The translations under genes and the position numbers were made by a program. Source: Corynebacterium maris DSM 45190 (GTDB taxonomy: Bacteria; Actinomycetota; Actinomycetes; Mycobacteriales; Mycobacteriaceae). Taken from it: 64,000 nucleotides of DNA. The notes under the pieces were generated by a model. That model was not told the DNA's origin and did no database searches. It saw nothing but the letters and a program-made list of their open reading frames with translations. The stretch lies in contig NC_021915.1 of assembly GCF_000442645.1 (NCBI RefSeq), positions 1,054,001 through 1,118,000 on the forward strand, given 5' to 3'. This document shows, in pieces, positions 46,995 to 55,813 of this stretch. How positions within the stretch are numbered: the stretch's first letter is position 1; the number at the start of each line of letters is the position of its first letter.

Positions 46995-47392
46995 TGGTTT
47001 CCGAGGACAGGGTCATCCGCACGGACTTCTCCCGCGGGGAGATGATCGGCGGGTTGGTGTGGCTGTCGCTGGCGGCGGCGCTGTCCGCTTTCCTGGAAGT
47101 GATGTACCTCGGCACCTGGATCACCCTGCCGGACGGCACGCGGGTGGCCGCACCGTACACGATTATTATTGCGTTCCTGTTTAACGTCGTGCTCACGCGC
47201 ACCGCTAGGCTGTGGACGGACAGGGGAGCCGTCGCCGCCGTCCCCCTGTACGCGTGGATCGCCACGTACGCGGTGCTCGTCATCGGGCCCGCAGTCAGTG
47301 GCGATCAACTGGTAGGAAATAACATTCGATCGATTCTGCTGCTCGTCGCGGGTGTATCCGGTGGACTTTGGCCCCTTATCCGGAGAAAATGA
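46994..47392 (+). CDS. Small membrane protein next to mshB
   Basis: A 132-residue protein with four hydrophobic segments (about residues 18-42, 55-70, 80-96 and 110-126). No catalytic motif is visible. It starts at an ATG overlapping the mshB stop (TGATG), so it is co-translated. It is a conserved neighbour of mshB in related actinomycetes as far as I recall; the function is unknown. Confidence 0.75.
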   Translation: MVSEDRVIRTDFSRGEMIGGLVWLSLAAALSAFLEVMYLGTWITLPDGTRVAAPYTIIIAFLFNVVLTRTARLWTDRGAVAAVPLYAWIATYAVLVIGPAVSGDQLVGNNIRSILLLVAGVSGGLWPLIRRK

Positions 47393-47445
47393 CATACTGT
47401 CTGCCATCCCGCACCAAGCACCAAGACAGGAGACACGGAGATCTC

Positions 47446-47778
47446 ATGACTTATATCATTGCCCAACCCTGCGTTGACGTCCTCGACCGCTCGTGCGTCG
47501 AGGAATGCCCCGTCGACTGCATTTACGAGGGCAAGCGCATGCTCTACATCCATCCTGACGAGTGCGTGGACTGCGGCGCCTGCGAACCCGCCTGCCCGGT
47601 TGAGGCGATTTTCTACGAGGACGACACCCCCGACGAGTGGGAGGAGTACTACGACGTCAACGTGGCCTTCTTCGACGACCTCGGCTCCCCGGGCGGCGCC
47701 GCCGCGTCCGGCCCGCTGGACTTCGACCACCCGAAGATCGCCGCGCTGCCCCCGCAGAACCAAGACGTCGAGCTCTAG
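47446..47778 (+). CDS. fdxA: Seven-iron ferredoxin FdxC/FdxA
   Basis: A 110-residue [3Fe-4S][4Fe-4S] ferredoxin. The cysteine groups are CVDVLDRSCVEECPVDC (near 9-25) and CVDCGACEPACPVEAI (near 40-55). The acidic C-terminal tail is typical of actinobacterial 7Fe ferredoxins. The ATG at 47446 has GGAGA upstream, and TGACATACT near 47392 could be an extended -10. It is followed 3 bases later by the aminotransferase start. Confidence 0.93.
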   Translation: MTYIIAQPCVDVLDRSCVEECPVDCIYEGKRMLYIHPDECVDCGACEPACPVEAIFYEDDTPDEWEEYYDVNVAFFDDLGSPGGAAASGPLDFDHPKIAALPPQNQDVEL

Positions 47779-47781
47779 GCC

Positions 47782-48894
47782 TTGGCTGCGCGAACGCCGC
47801 TGGGGGAGCGGCTGCCTGACTTTCCCTGGGACACGCTGACCGAGGCGAAGAACACCGCCGCCGCCCACCCGGACGGTATCGTCGACCTCTCGGTCGGCAC
47901 CCCCGTCGACGCCGTGGCACCCGGCATCCAGCTGGCCCTGGCGGAGGCGGCCGGCGACCCCGGCTACCCGCCGACCACCGGGTCGCCGCAGCTGCGGGAG
48001 GCGATCGCCGACTGGCTCAGCCGCCGCTACGGGGTCACGGGTGTGGACACGGAGGCGGTGCTGGCGGTGACCGGCACGAAAGAAGCCATCGCGACGCTGC
48101 CCACGCTGCTGGGGGTGCGCGGCGGCACCGTCGTCATCCCCGAGATCGCCTACCCGACCTACGAGGTCGCGGCGACCCTCGCGGACTGCCGCACGCTGCG
48201 CTCCGACTCGTTGTTGAAGATCGGCCCGGCCACCCCGGACCTGATGTTCATCAACTCGCCGTCCAACCCGACCGGCAAGGTGCTGGGCGTCGACCACCTG
48301 CGCAAAGTCGTGGGTTGGGCGCGCAGCCGCGGGGTCATCCTCGTCGCGGACGAATGCTACATCGGCCTGGGCTGGGACGACGAGAACGTGCCGCTGTCCA
48401 TCCTCGACCCGCGCGTCAACGACGGCGACCTGACCGGATTGATCGCGGTGCACTCGCTGTCGAAGTCCTCCAACCTGGCTAGCTATCGCGCCGGTTTCCT
48501 CGCCGGCGACCCCGCGCTGATCGCCGAACTGACCGGGGTGCGCAAGCACCTGGGGCTCATGGTGCCGGGTCCGATCCAGCACGCCATGATCGCCGCCTTA
48601 AACGATGACGGTCAAGAGCAGCTGCAGAAGCTGCGCTACGCCACGCGTCGCGCGAAGCTGCTCTCAGCTCTGCTCAAGGCCGGTTTCCGGGTCGACGATT
48701 CCGAGGCGGGGCTCTACCTGTGGGCCACCCGCGGGGAGCCGGGCCGCGACACGGTCGCGTGGCTGGCTGAGCGCGGCATCCTGACGGCTCCGGGTGATTT
48801 CTACGGGCCGAACTCCGGCGAGCACGTGCGTGTCTCGCTGACCGCCACGGACGAGCGCATCGACGCCGCCGTCGAGCGACTCCGTGTCGGCTGA
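47782..48894 (+). CDS. dapC: Succinyldiaminopimelate transaminase, class I aminotransferase
   Basis: A 370-residue PLP aminotransferase of fold type I acting in lysine and diaminopimelate synthesis. The PLP Lys is in VHSLSKSSNLASYRAGF (near residue 222-238), and YPTTGSPQLREAI (near 53) is typical. It starts at a TTG. The position behind the 7Fe ferredoxin matches the M. tuberculosis fdxC-dapC order. The downstream pseudouridine synthase overlaps by 11 bases. Confidence 0.88.
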   Translation: MAARTPLGERLPDFPWDTLTEAKNTAAAHPDGIVDLSVGTPVDAVAPGIQLALAEAAGDPGYPPTTGSPQLREAIADWLSRRYGVTGVDTEAVLAVTGTKEAIATLPTLLGVRGGTVVIPEIAYPTYEVAATLADCRTLRSDSLLKIGPATPDLMFINSPSNPTGKVLGVDHLRKVVGWARSRGVILVADECYIGLGWDDENVPLSILDPRVNDGDLTGLIAVHSLSKSSNLASYRAGFLAGDPALIAELTGVRKHLGLMVPGPIQHAMIAALNDDGQEQLQKLRYATRRAKLLSALLKAGFRVDDSEAGLYLWATRGEPGRDTVAWLAERGILTAPGDFYGPNSGEHVRVSLTATDERIDAAVERLRVG

Positions 48895-49732
48895 GCGTGC
48901 CGACGGCCGCCCGCCCGCCCGCGGCGGCCTCACCGCCGTGCGCACGGTGCTACGCGGCACCACTCCCGTCGGCGAGTTCTTCGCCGCCCGGGCCGGCGAC
49001 TCGCCCTACCGGCCGGGCGAACTGATCGCCCCGGGCACAGTCCTGGAGCGTCCCGTCCCGGCGTGGACGTTTCCGGTGATTCCCGAAGAACCGCCGATCC
49101 CCTTCGACTACCATGTGCTCCACGTCGACGAAGAGCTCATCGTCGTGGACAAGCCGCATTTTCTGCCGACGACCAGCAACGGCCGGATCGTCCGGGAAAC
49201 CGTGCAGACGCGCCTGCGCCGCGACTTCGGCGAGGACGTCACCCCGCTGCACCGCCTGGACCGGCTCACCGCCGGGGTGGTGGTCTGTTCCCGGCGCCCG
49301 GCGACCCGCGGCGCCTACCAGCGTCTCTTTCAGGATCGAAAAGTGCGCAAACGCTACCTCGCGCGCACGGTGACGGCTGTGGGGCAGCCGACGTGGCGGG
49401 AGCTGTCGGTGCCCATGCGCAAACAGCCGGGCGGGCGGTCGGTGGCCGTCGACGACGAGGGGACGATGACCGTCACCCGCCTGCGCGGGGCGGGCACCGT
49501 CGTGGAGCTGGAGCCGCTGACCGGACACACCCACCAGTTGCGGGTGTTGCTGGCTCACCTCGGGGCGTCGATCGTCGGCGACGACGTGTACCCGCGCGAT
49601 CTCGGCCTCAAGCTGCGTGACTATTCTTCCCCGCTGCACTTGCTGGCCGCGGGCGTGGAGTTCGCGGACCCGGTCGACGGGCGCGAGCGGGTCTTTACGT
49701 CTTTGCGGGGGCTACCGGCTAACCTTGATTGA
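48884..49732 (+). CDS. RluA-family RNA pseudouridine synthase
   Basis: A 282-residue pseudouridine synthase. The catalytic Asp is in LHRLDRLTAGVVV (near residue 122-130), preceded by LIVVDKPHFLPT (near 87) and followed by GHTHQLRVLLAHLGASIVGD (near 210-230). No S4 domain is visible. The RNA target is not predictable from the sequence. It starts at a GTG overlapping dapC. Confidence 0.9.
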   Translation: MSAERADGRPPARGGLTAVRTVLRGTTPVGEFFAARAGDSPYRPGELIAPGTVLERPVPAWTFPVIPEEPPIPFDYHVLHVDEELIVVDKPHFLPTTSNGRIVRETVQTRLRRDFGEDVTPLHRLDRLTAGVVVCSRRPATRGAYQRLFQDRKVRKRYLARTVTAVGQPTWRELSVPMRKQPGGRSVAVDDEGTMTVTRLRGAGTVVELEPLTGHTHQLRVLLAHLGASIVGDDVYPRDLGLKLRDYSSPLHLLAAGVEFADPVDGRERVFTSLRGLPANLD

Positions 49733-49765
49733 TTACAGGTACGCCAGGCAAGGGGAGGACGCGGC

Positions 49766-50359
49766 ATGGGAGAATCGGGCTCCACTGCGGTGAAAAAGAA
49801 GTTCAGCACCGTGGACATGCTCTCGACGCTGCGGCAGTTTTTCATGTTCGGCCTCGTCGGTGGGTCGGGCACCCTGGTCAACCTCCTCGTCGTCTACGTG
49901 GTCACCAGGATGCTGCTCAGTGGCGCGGGGCTCACGCCGGAGGACGTGGTGGCCGGACTGCCGGGCACGCCCTGGAACATCCGCTGGTACCACGTGATCA
50001 TGACGATCGCGTTTTTGGTGGCGAACACCTGGAACTATCAGCTCAACCGCTCCTGGACTTTCCGCGGGGTCACCAAACGCAGCTGGTGGCGGGGATTCTT
50101 TCCGTTTTTGGCCACCGGTTTCTTCGCGTTTCTGGTCAGCCAGCTGGCTGCCACGTTGATGATGAACCCGACGTCGCCGGTGGCGTTGCCGGACGAGATC
50201 TTCGACAACTCCACTGGGTTGCGGACGAAGTTCTACTGGGCGGCGGCGATTTCCGTGATCGTGGCGATGCCGGTGAACTTCGTCATCAACAAGCTCTGGA
50301 CCTTCCGCAAGCCCAAAGTGGTGGTGGTGCAGGAGCGTATGCCGGCCACGCAGGAATAG
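49766..50359 (+). CDS. GtrA-family membrane protein
   Basis: A 197-residue protein with four hydrophobic helices. QFFMFGLVGGSGTLVNLLVVYV (near residues 24-45) and NTWNYQLNRSWTFRG (near 90-105) are GtrA hallmarks. Family members help translocate polyprenyl-linked sugars for cell-wall polysaccharide synthesis. The N-terminal 20 residues are charged and cytosolic. Confidence 0.87.
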   Translation: MGESGSTAVKKKFSTVDMLSTLRQFFMFGLVGGSGTLVNLLVVYVVTRMLLSGAGLTPEDVVAGLPGTPWNIRWYHVIMTIAFLVANTWNYQLNRSWTFRGVTKRSWWRGFFPFLATGFFAFLVSQLAATLMMNPTSPVALPDEIFDNSTGLRTKFYWAAAISVIVAMPVNFVINKLWTFRKPKVVVVQERMPATQE

Positions 50360-50412
50360 TCTGCGGCCTCCGGACGTTGTCCATGGTGACACGGCAACAA
50401 CTGGAGGTTTGT

Positions 50413-51081
50413 GTGAAGATCGGAATTCTCGGCGCAGGCAAAGTGGGCACGATTCTGGCCCGCCTGACGGTGGAGGCCGGGTATGAGACCTACCTGGCGG
50501 CCTCCGGCGACCCCGCCGACATCGACTTGATCGCCAGCGTGCTCGCCCCCGGGGCCACGACCGCGACCAGCGCGCACGCCGCCGAGGAGGCGGACCTGGT
50601 GATCGTGGCCATCCCGCTGCGCAAACACGACACCCTGCCCGTGGAGCAGCTGCGCGGGAAAATCGTCGTCGACGCCATGAACTATTGGTGGGAGACCGAC
50701 GGGCGCGACAGCCCCTTCGGTGCGGCGGACGCCTCCACCAGCGAATTCATCCAGTCCCAGCTGCCGGAGTCCACCGTGGTCAAAGCTTTCAACCACATGG
50801 GCTACCACGACCTCGACGAATTGGGCCGCCCCGCCGGAGACCCTGATCGTCGCGCGATCGCCGTCGCCGGGCCACGCGCCGCCGGCGAGACCGTGATGGG
50901 GTTGATCGACGACGTCGGCTTCGATCCGCTCTACATCGGCGGGCTGCCCGAAGGGGTGCGGCTGCAGCCGTTCAGCCCGGCCTTCGGAGCCAACGGCACT
51001 CGTGCCGAACTGGGTGAGATCATAGAAAACTTCCCCGCCACCGAACGTGGCAGGGAAGTGTACGCGGCGTTGGGCCGCTAA
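50413..51081 (+). CDS. NADPH-binding F420 reductase-like protein (NAD(P)-binding Rossmann)
   Basis: A 222-residue protein with the Rossmann start KIGILGAGKVGTILARL and the F420 reductase-like blocks VVDAMNYW and VVKAFNHMGYHDL. F420-dependent proteins are unusual in corynebacteria, so it may reduce another cofactor. The start is the GTG at 50413 with TGGAGG 7 bases upstream. The 3' end interlocks with the truncated dapD-like gene through CTAA. Confidence 0.8.
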   Translation: MKIGILGAGKVGTILARLTVEAGYETYLAASGDPADIDLIASVLAPGATTATSAHAAEEADLVIVAIPLRKHDTLPVEQLRGKIVVDAMNYWWETDGRDSPFGAADASTSEFIQSQLPESTVVKAFNHMGYHDLDELGRPAGDPDRRAIAVAGPRAAGETVMGLIDDVGFDPLYIGGLPEGVRLQPFSPAFGANGTRAELGEIIENFPATERGREVYAALGR

Positions 51082-51698
51082 CCGACGGTCTCGCCGAAGC
51101 AGACGCGCTCGTTCACGGTCACCGCGCTCAACGAGCCGGCGCCGTAGTCGATGAAGGCGTCCGCGCCGACGACCGTGCCCGGCGCCAGGTAGGCGCCCAG
51201 GCGCACGCGACCGGAGTCGACGACGGTGACCTCGTCGGGCACCACGTAGTCCAGCAGGCGCGGGAACTTGTCGACGGAAAACACCGTCACCGGCGCCCCG
51301 CCGGCCAGCTGGCCACGGATCATCTGGAAGTCCTTCATCGCGCACGGACCGTAATTGGTCCACACCACGTTGGCCAGGTGCTCACGGGCGCCCTCGAGAT
51401 TGACCTCGCCGGGCTTGACCAGCCGGTGGGACAGCAGGTGCAGCCGCAGGTAGACGTCGTAGGCGTCCACCGGCGCCTGGCCGAGGTCGCTGATGCGGGT
51501 GGCGACGGGCACGCGGGCCACGCCGCGGGTCTCGTCCGGGCCGGCCAGGGCGGCGAACTGCTGCGGCGTGGTCTCCAGCCGCTCGGTGCCGGCTGCGGTC
51601 ACCGGCTCATCCAACTTCGGGGCGGGGTACCACACATCTAGGACGGTGCCGTCATAGGTCAGGGTGGCCAGGCCCCGGGCATAGGCGCTGGAGGTCAC
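51078..51698 (-). CDS. Truncated DapD-like protein (N-terminal domain only)
   Basis: A 206-residue protein matching only the N-terminal and middle part of DapD (see 53121-54053). Shared blocks are DAYDVYLRLHLLSHRLVKP, VVWTNYGP and VRLGAYLAPGT. It ends at a stop just where the left-handed beta-helix acyltransferase domain should begin; the following gene leaves no room for it. It cannot be a complete succinyltransferase. The GTG start overlaps the permease stop (GTGA), so it is co-translated with the permease. Confidence 0.8.
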   Translation of the reverse strand: MTSSAYARGLATLTYDGTVLDVWYPAPKLDEPVTAAGTERLETTPQQFAALAGPDETRGVARVPVATRISDLGQAPVDAYDVYLRLHLLSHRLVKPGEVNLEGAREHLANVVWTNYGPCAMKDFQMIRGQLAGGAPVTVFSVDKFPRLLDYVVPDEVTVVDSGRVRLGAYLAPGTVVGADAFIDYGAGSLSAVTVNERVCFGETVG

Positions 51699-53065
51699 GT
51701 CGTGATCTTCCGTTTCTTGTTGTTTTTCGTGGTCAGCGACAGTATAGCCAGAACACCGGTGACAACGACGACTGAGACGATTTGAGAGCGCGCGGCCTCG
51801 TCGAAAAGCATCAGCGCCACCAACCCCACGAGCAGGGCCATCGTCACCCAACTCAGCCACGGGTAACCCCACATGCGCACGGAGGGGGTCTCGCCCGCGG
51901 CCTCGATGGCCGGGCGCAGCTTCAGGAAGCTGGCGGTGGTCATGATCCAGATGACGATCAGGCAACCACCCACCGCGTTGAGCAGGAACGTCAACAGGCC
52001 GGTCGGGTTCCACCACTGCAGGCCGACGGAGATGAAGGCGAAGATCATCGACAGGATGACCGCGTTGATGGGGACGTTCTCTCGGTTGGTCACCTTGAAG
52101 ATCCGCGGGGCGTCGCCTTCTCGGGCCAGGTCGTGGACCAGCCGGGACGTGCCGTAGATCTGGGCGTTGAAGGCGCTCAACAGGGCCAGGACGATGACGG
52201 CCTCCATGAAGCCGACCACGCCGGGCAGATTCGCCAGAGACAGCACCTGCGTGAACGGGGACTCCGCGGCGGTGGAGGCGTCCTGGATCTGGTCGTAGGG
52301 CACCAGCATGATGATGACCAGCACCGAGCCCAGGTAGAAGACGATGATGCGGAAGATCACCGAACGCACGGCGGTGCCGATGGCCTGGGAAGGGTTGTCG
52401 GACTCGGCCGCCGCGATGGTCACCAGCTCGATGCCGCCGAAGGCGAAGGCCACGGCCAGCAGGCCGGCGGCGATGCCGGGCAGACCGTTTGGGGCGAAGT
52501 CGACCTCGCTGATGTTGCTGAACAGGATCGGCTCACTGGCGGGCAGCAGACCGAAGAACAGCAGCACGCCGACGATCAAGAAACCGATGATGACGGCGAC
52601 CTTGATGAAGGAGAACCAGAACTCGAACTCGCCGAACCCGCGGACCTTGGCGAAGTTCACGAACGCGAAGAACACCACGGCCACCAACGCCGGGATCCAC
52701 GGATCCACGCCGAACCAGGAACCCATGATGGCGGCGGCGCCGGTCATCTCTGCGCCCATGACCATCACCAGCATGAACCAGTACAACCAGCCCAGCACGA
52801 AACCCGCCCAGTGGCCGAAAGCCTGACGCCCGTACGTGGAGAAGGAACCCGACGACGGGCGGGCCGACGCCATCTCACCGAGCATCTGCATCACGAGGAC
52901 GACGATGGCGCCCGCCGCGATGTAGGCGAGGAGGACGGCGGGGCCGGCGGCGCGGATGCCCACGCCGGTCCCGAGGAAAAGGCCGGCGCCGATGGCGGAG
53001 CCCAATCCCATCATGGTCAAATGGCGGGTTTTAAGGCCGCTCCCGAGGCTGGTATTCGTGCTCAT
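51695..53065 (-). CDS. Amino acid permease, APC superfamily (AnsP/AroP/GabP-like)
   Basis: A 456-residue transporter with about 12 helices. The first-helix motif GLGSAIGAGLFLGTGVGI (near residue 20) and FAFGGIELVTIAAAESDNP (near 206) identify the amino-acid transporter family. The substrate is unknown. The ATG at 53065 was chosen because it lies near the first helix and AGGA is upstream; an in-frame GTG at 53095 would add 10 residues. The stop overlaps the truncated DapD-like gene. Confidence 0.88.
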   Translation of the reverse strand: MSTNTSLGSGLKTRHLTMMGLGSAIGAGLFLGTGVGIRAAGPAVLLAYIAAGAIVVLVMQMLGEMASARPSSGSFSTYGRQAFGHWAGFVLGWLYWFMLVMVMGAEMTGAAAIMGSWFGVDPWIPALVAVVFFAFVNFAKVRGFGEFEFWFSFIKVAVIIGFLIVGVLLFFGLLPASEPILFSNISEVDFAPNGLPGIAAGLLAVAFAFGGIELVTIAAAESDNPSQAIGTAVRSVIFRIIVFYLGSVLVIIMLVPYDQIQDASTAAESPFTQVLSLANLPGVVGFMEAVIVLALLSAFNAQIYGTSRLVHDLAREGDAPRIFKVTNRENVPINAVILSMIFAFISVGLQWWNPTGLLTFLLNAVGGCLIVIWIMTTASFLKLRPAIEAAGETPSVRMWGYPWLSWVTMALLVGLVALMLFDEAARSQIVSVVVVTGVLAILSLTTKNNKKRKITT

Positions 53066-53120
53066 GAGGGGAAATCCTATCGTGTGACCTGACACTCAGT
53101 GAAAAGGGCCGGGTTCGGAA

Positions 53121-54053
53121 TCACCGACGGTTGTTCCAGTGCACCACCGGGACGGAGTGATCCGGGGACATCCGCACCGTCCAGGCGGAGAGACCGTCCA
53201 GGGTGGAGCCCCGGACGTGCTGGTCCAGGCTCGTGTCGTAGAGCTGGGTGTCCGGGGCGATGACGATGTTGGGCTCCACCGTGCAATCGTCGCCCAGGGA
53301 GATGCCCAACACCCCGGAGCTGACGCCCAGGCGGCAGTTGTTTCCCATCGTGATCGGCTCCCGCAGGGTGTCGTGGCGGCGCTTGGCCATGAACGTCGAT
53401 GACAGGCCCACCTCACAGCTCTCGCCGACGAGAGTGGACGACGACAGCCGCCCCTCCACCCGCGCCGCGCCGAGGGTGCCGGAGTTGAAGGAGACGTAGC
53501 CTTCGCGCAGCACCCGGGTGCCCGGGGCCAGGTACGCACCGAGCCGCACGCGCTCGGCCTCGGCGATGTTGATGCCCGACGGCACCACGTAATCGACCAT
53601 CCGGGGCAGTTTCTCGATGCCGTAGACATGGATCAGCCCGCGGGAGCGCAGTTCGGTGCGCTGGAATTCGAAGTTGTCGGGCAACGCCGGGCCCTTGTTG
53701 GTCCACACCACCGTGGACAACGTCCGCAACGCGTTGTCCATGTTGATGGTCAACGGCTTGACCAGCCGGTGGGACAACAGGTGGAGCCGAAGGTACACGT
53801 CGTGCGCGTCGACGGCCTGGGACTGCAGGTCCGCGATGGTGGTCTCCACGGCGACCTGTTCAACCAGCCGGTCGTCGTCGCGCATGATCAGCTTGAGGTA
53901 AGAGTCGGGGATGTCCGCCGCGCCGAGCCGGACCGTGCCCGGCACCAGGCCGGCGCCGTCGATGAGGGCGGGGGAGGGGTACCACGTGTCGAGGATCGTC
54001 CCATCCATCGCGATGTTGGCGATACCTTTGGCGCGGGCGCCTTGCTTCGTCAT
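53121..54053 (-). CDS. dapD: 2,3,4,5-tetrahydropyridine-2,6-dicarboxylate N-succinyltransferase
   Basis: A 310-residue DapD of the actinobacterial type, catalysing the succinylation step of lysine and diaminopimelate synthesis. The N-terminal domain (1-150) is followed by hexapeptide-repeat beta-helix segments (VRLGAYLAPGTRV near 165, MGNNCRLGVSSGVLGISLGD near 240). The C-terminus VVHWNNRR is conserved. The ATG at 54053 precedes the homology start. dapE, which neighbours dapD in M. tuberculosis, is not present in this window. Confidence 0.93.
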   Translation of the reverse strand: MTKQGARAKGIANIAMDGTILDTWYPSPALIDGAGLVPGTVRLGAADIPDSYLKLIMRDDDRLVEQVAVETTIADLQSQAVDAHDVYLRLHLLSHRLVKPLTINMDNALRTLSTVVWTNKGPALPDNFEFQRTELRSRGLIHVYGIEKLPRMVDYVVPSGINIAEAERVRLGAYLAPGTRVLREGYVSFNSGTLGAARVEGRLSSSTLVGESCEVGLSSTFMAKRRHDTLREPITMGNNCRLGVSSGVLGISLGDDCTVEPNIVIAPDTQLYDTSLDQHVRGSTLDGLSAWTVRMSPDHSVPVVHWNNRR

Positions 54054-54189
54054 GGCGCTTATCCTACGACCCCCGGCGCGACGCCACATCTTGAAGGTCT
54101 CGCCGGGGTGGACGGCGTCGCGGGGGTAAATTACGCTGGGCAGTCCGAACATAAACATCCCCGCACACGAGAAGTCGAGACCGCACGCC

Positions 54190-54984
54190 ATGGCCCCCAC
54201 CATCCAGCCCGAACCCGAAAAGAAGCGCAAGTTGCGTGGACCGGTGCTCATGCGCACCGAGAGCGACGAGCAGACCTCGACATACGATCAGCGGCTGCTG
54301 GAGCTGGGCGCGGACCATGACTGGCAGCACGCCGACCCGTGGCGCATCCTGCGCATCCAGTCCGAGTTCGTCTCCGGCTTCGACGCCTTGTCGCGCATGC
54401 CCAAGGCGATCACCGTCTTCGGCTCCGCACGCCTGGGTGAGGGCACCCCCGAATACGACCAAGGGGTGGCGCTCGGCCGCGCGATCGCGGAGGCGGGCTA
54501 CGCCGTCGTCACCGGCGGCGGGCCCGGACTGATGGAGGCCCCCAACCGCGGCTGCCACGAGGCCGACGGTCTGTCCGTCGGCCTGGGCATCGAACTGCCC
54601 CACGAACAGGGGCTCAACGCCTGGGTCGACCTCGGCCTGAACTTCCGGTACTTTTTCGTCCGTAAAACCATGTTCCTCAAGTACTCGCAGGCGTTCATCT
54701 CCCTGCCGGGCGGATTCGGCACCCTCGACGAGCTCTTCGAGGTGCTGTGCATGGTCCAGACCGGCAAGGTCACCAACTTCCCGATCGTGCTCATCGGCGT
54801 CGACTTCTGGTCCGGGCTGGCCACCTGGATCGAGGAGCGGCTCCGCGGCCAGGGGCTGATCTCCGAGGAGGACACGGATCTATTCTTGATCACCGACTCC
54901 ATCGACGAGGCCGTCAACCACATCGTCGAACGCCACCAGACGCTCACCGACGGCCGCCTCCAGCACCCGGGCCTCGATGACTGA
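54190..54984 (+). CDS. LOG-family protein (cytokinin riboside 5'-monophosphate phosphoribohydrolase-like)
   Basis: A 264-residue TIGR00730 protein with VTGGGPGLMEAPNRG (near 105-120) and LPGGFGTLDELFE (near 178-190), the PGGxGTxxE nucleotide site. Members hydrolyse nucleoside monophosphates and can release free cytokinin-like bases. The N-terminal 60 residues are an added charged region. A possible -10 (TAAATT at 54127-54132) lies upstream. folP2 overlaps by 8 bases. Confidence 0.88.
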   Translation: MAPTIQPEPEKKRKLRGPVLMRTESDEQTSTYDQRLLELGADHDWQHADPWRILRIQSEFVSGFDALSRMPKAITVFGSARLGEGTPEYDQGVALGRAIAEAGYAVVTGGGPGLMEAPNRGCHEADGLSVGLGIELPHEQGLNAWVDLGLNFRYFFVRKTMFLKYSQAFISLPGGFGTLDELFEVLCMVQTGKVTNFPIVLIGVDFWSGLATWIEERLRGQGLISEEDTDLFLITDSIDEAVNHIVERHQTLTDGRLQHPGLDD

Positions 54985-55813
54985 CCCGTTGGCCCAAGTG
55001 ATGGCCATCGTCAACCGCACCCCCGACTCCTTCTACGACAAAGGCGCCACCTTCGCCCTCGAGCAGGCGTTGCGACGCTGCGACGAGGTCATCGCCCAGG
55101 GCGCGACCATCGTCGACGTCGGCGGGGTGAAAGCGGGCCCCGGCGAAGACGTCTCGGCCGCGGAGGAAATCGACCGGGTGCTTCCGCTGGTCACGGCCGT
55201 CGCGCACCGACACCCGGGGGTCACCGTCTCCGTCGACACCTGGCGCTCGGACGTCGCCGACGAAGCCATCCGGGCCGGGGCGCGGCTGATCAACGACACT
55301 TGGGCGGGGTGGGACCCCGAACTCGTCGAAGTCGCCGGCCACCACCGCGTCGGCTACGTCTGCTCCCACACCGGCGGCGTCACCCCGCGCACCCGTCCGC
55401 ACCGCGTCCACTTCGACGACGTGGTCGCCGACGTCATCGCCGAAACCACCGCGCTCGCGGACAAGGCCGTCGCCGCCGGCGTGCCGGAGGAACAGGTGCT
55501 GATCGACCCGACCCACGACTTCGGCAAAAACACTTTCCACGGCCTCGAACTGCTGCGGCGCATCGACGAGGTCGTCGCCACCGGCTGGCCCGTGCTCATG
55601 GCGCTGTCCAACAAGGACTTCATCGGTGAAACCCTCGACCGCCCCGTCGGCGACCGCGTCGCCGGGACGTTGGCCGCCACCGCCTGGGCCGCCACCCGGG
55701 GAGTGGCCGCTTTCCGCGTCCACGAGGTCGCCGAAACCGTCGACGTCATCCGCATGACCGCCGCCATGGCCGGCGAGGCCGCCCCGCTCAACACGGTCCG
55801 GGGGCTCGCGTGA
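54977..55813 (+). CDS. folP2: Dihydropteroate synthase-like protein FolP2
   Basis: A 278-residue DHPS-fold protein with MAIVNRTPDSFYDKG (near residue 9), VDVGGVKAGPG (near 45), SVDTWRSDVADEA and LIDPTHDFGKN (near 180). The FolP2 position before gpgS follows the mycobacterial order; there FolP2 is thought not to be the main DHPS. It overlaps LOG by 8 bases and gpgS by 4 (GTGA), forming a tight operon. Confidence 0.88.
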   Translation: MTDPLAQVMAIVNRTPDSFYDKGATFALEQALRRCDEVIAQGATIVDVGGVKAGPGEDVSAAEEIDRVLPLVTAVAHRHPGVTVSVDTWRSDVADEAIRAGARLINDTWAGWDPELVEVAGHHRVGYVCSHTGGVTPRTRPHRVHFDDVVADVIAETTALADKAVAAGVPEEQVLIDPTHDFGKNTFHGLELLRRIDEVVATGWPVLMALSNKDFIGETLDRPVGDRVAGTLAATAWAATRGVAAFRVHEVAETVDVIRMTAAMAGEAAPLNTVRGLA

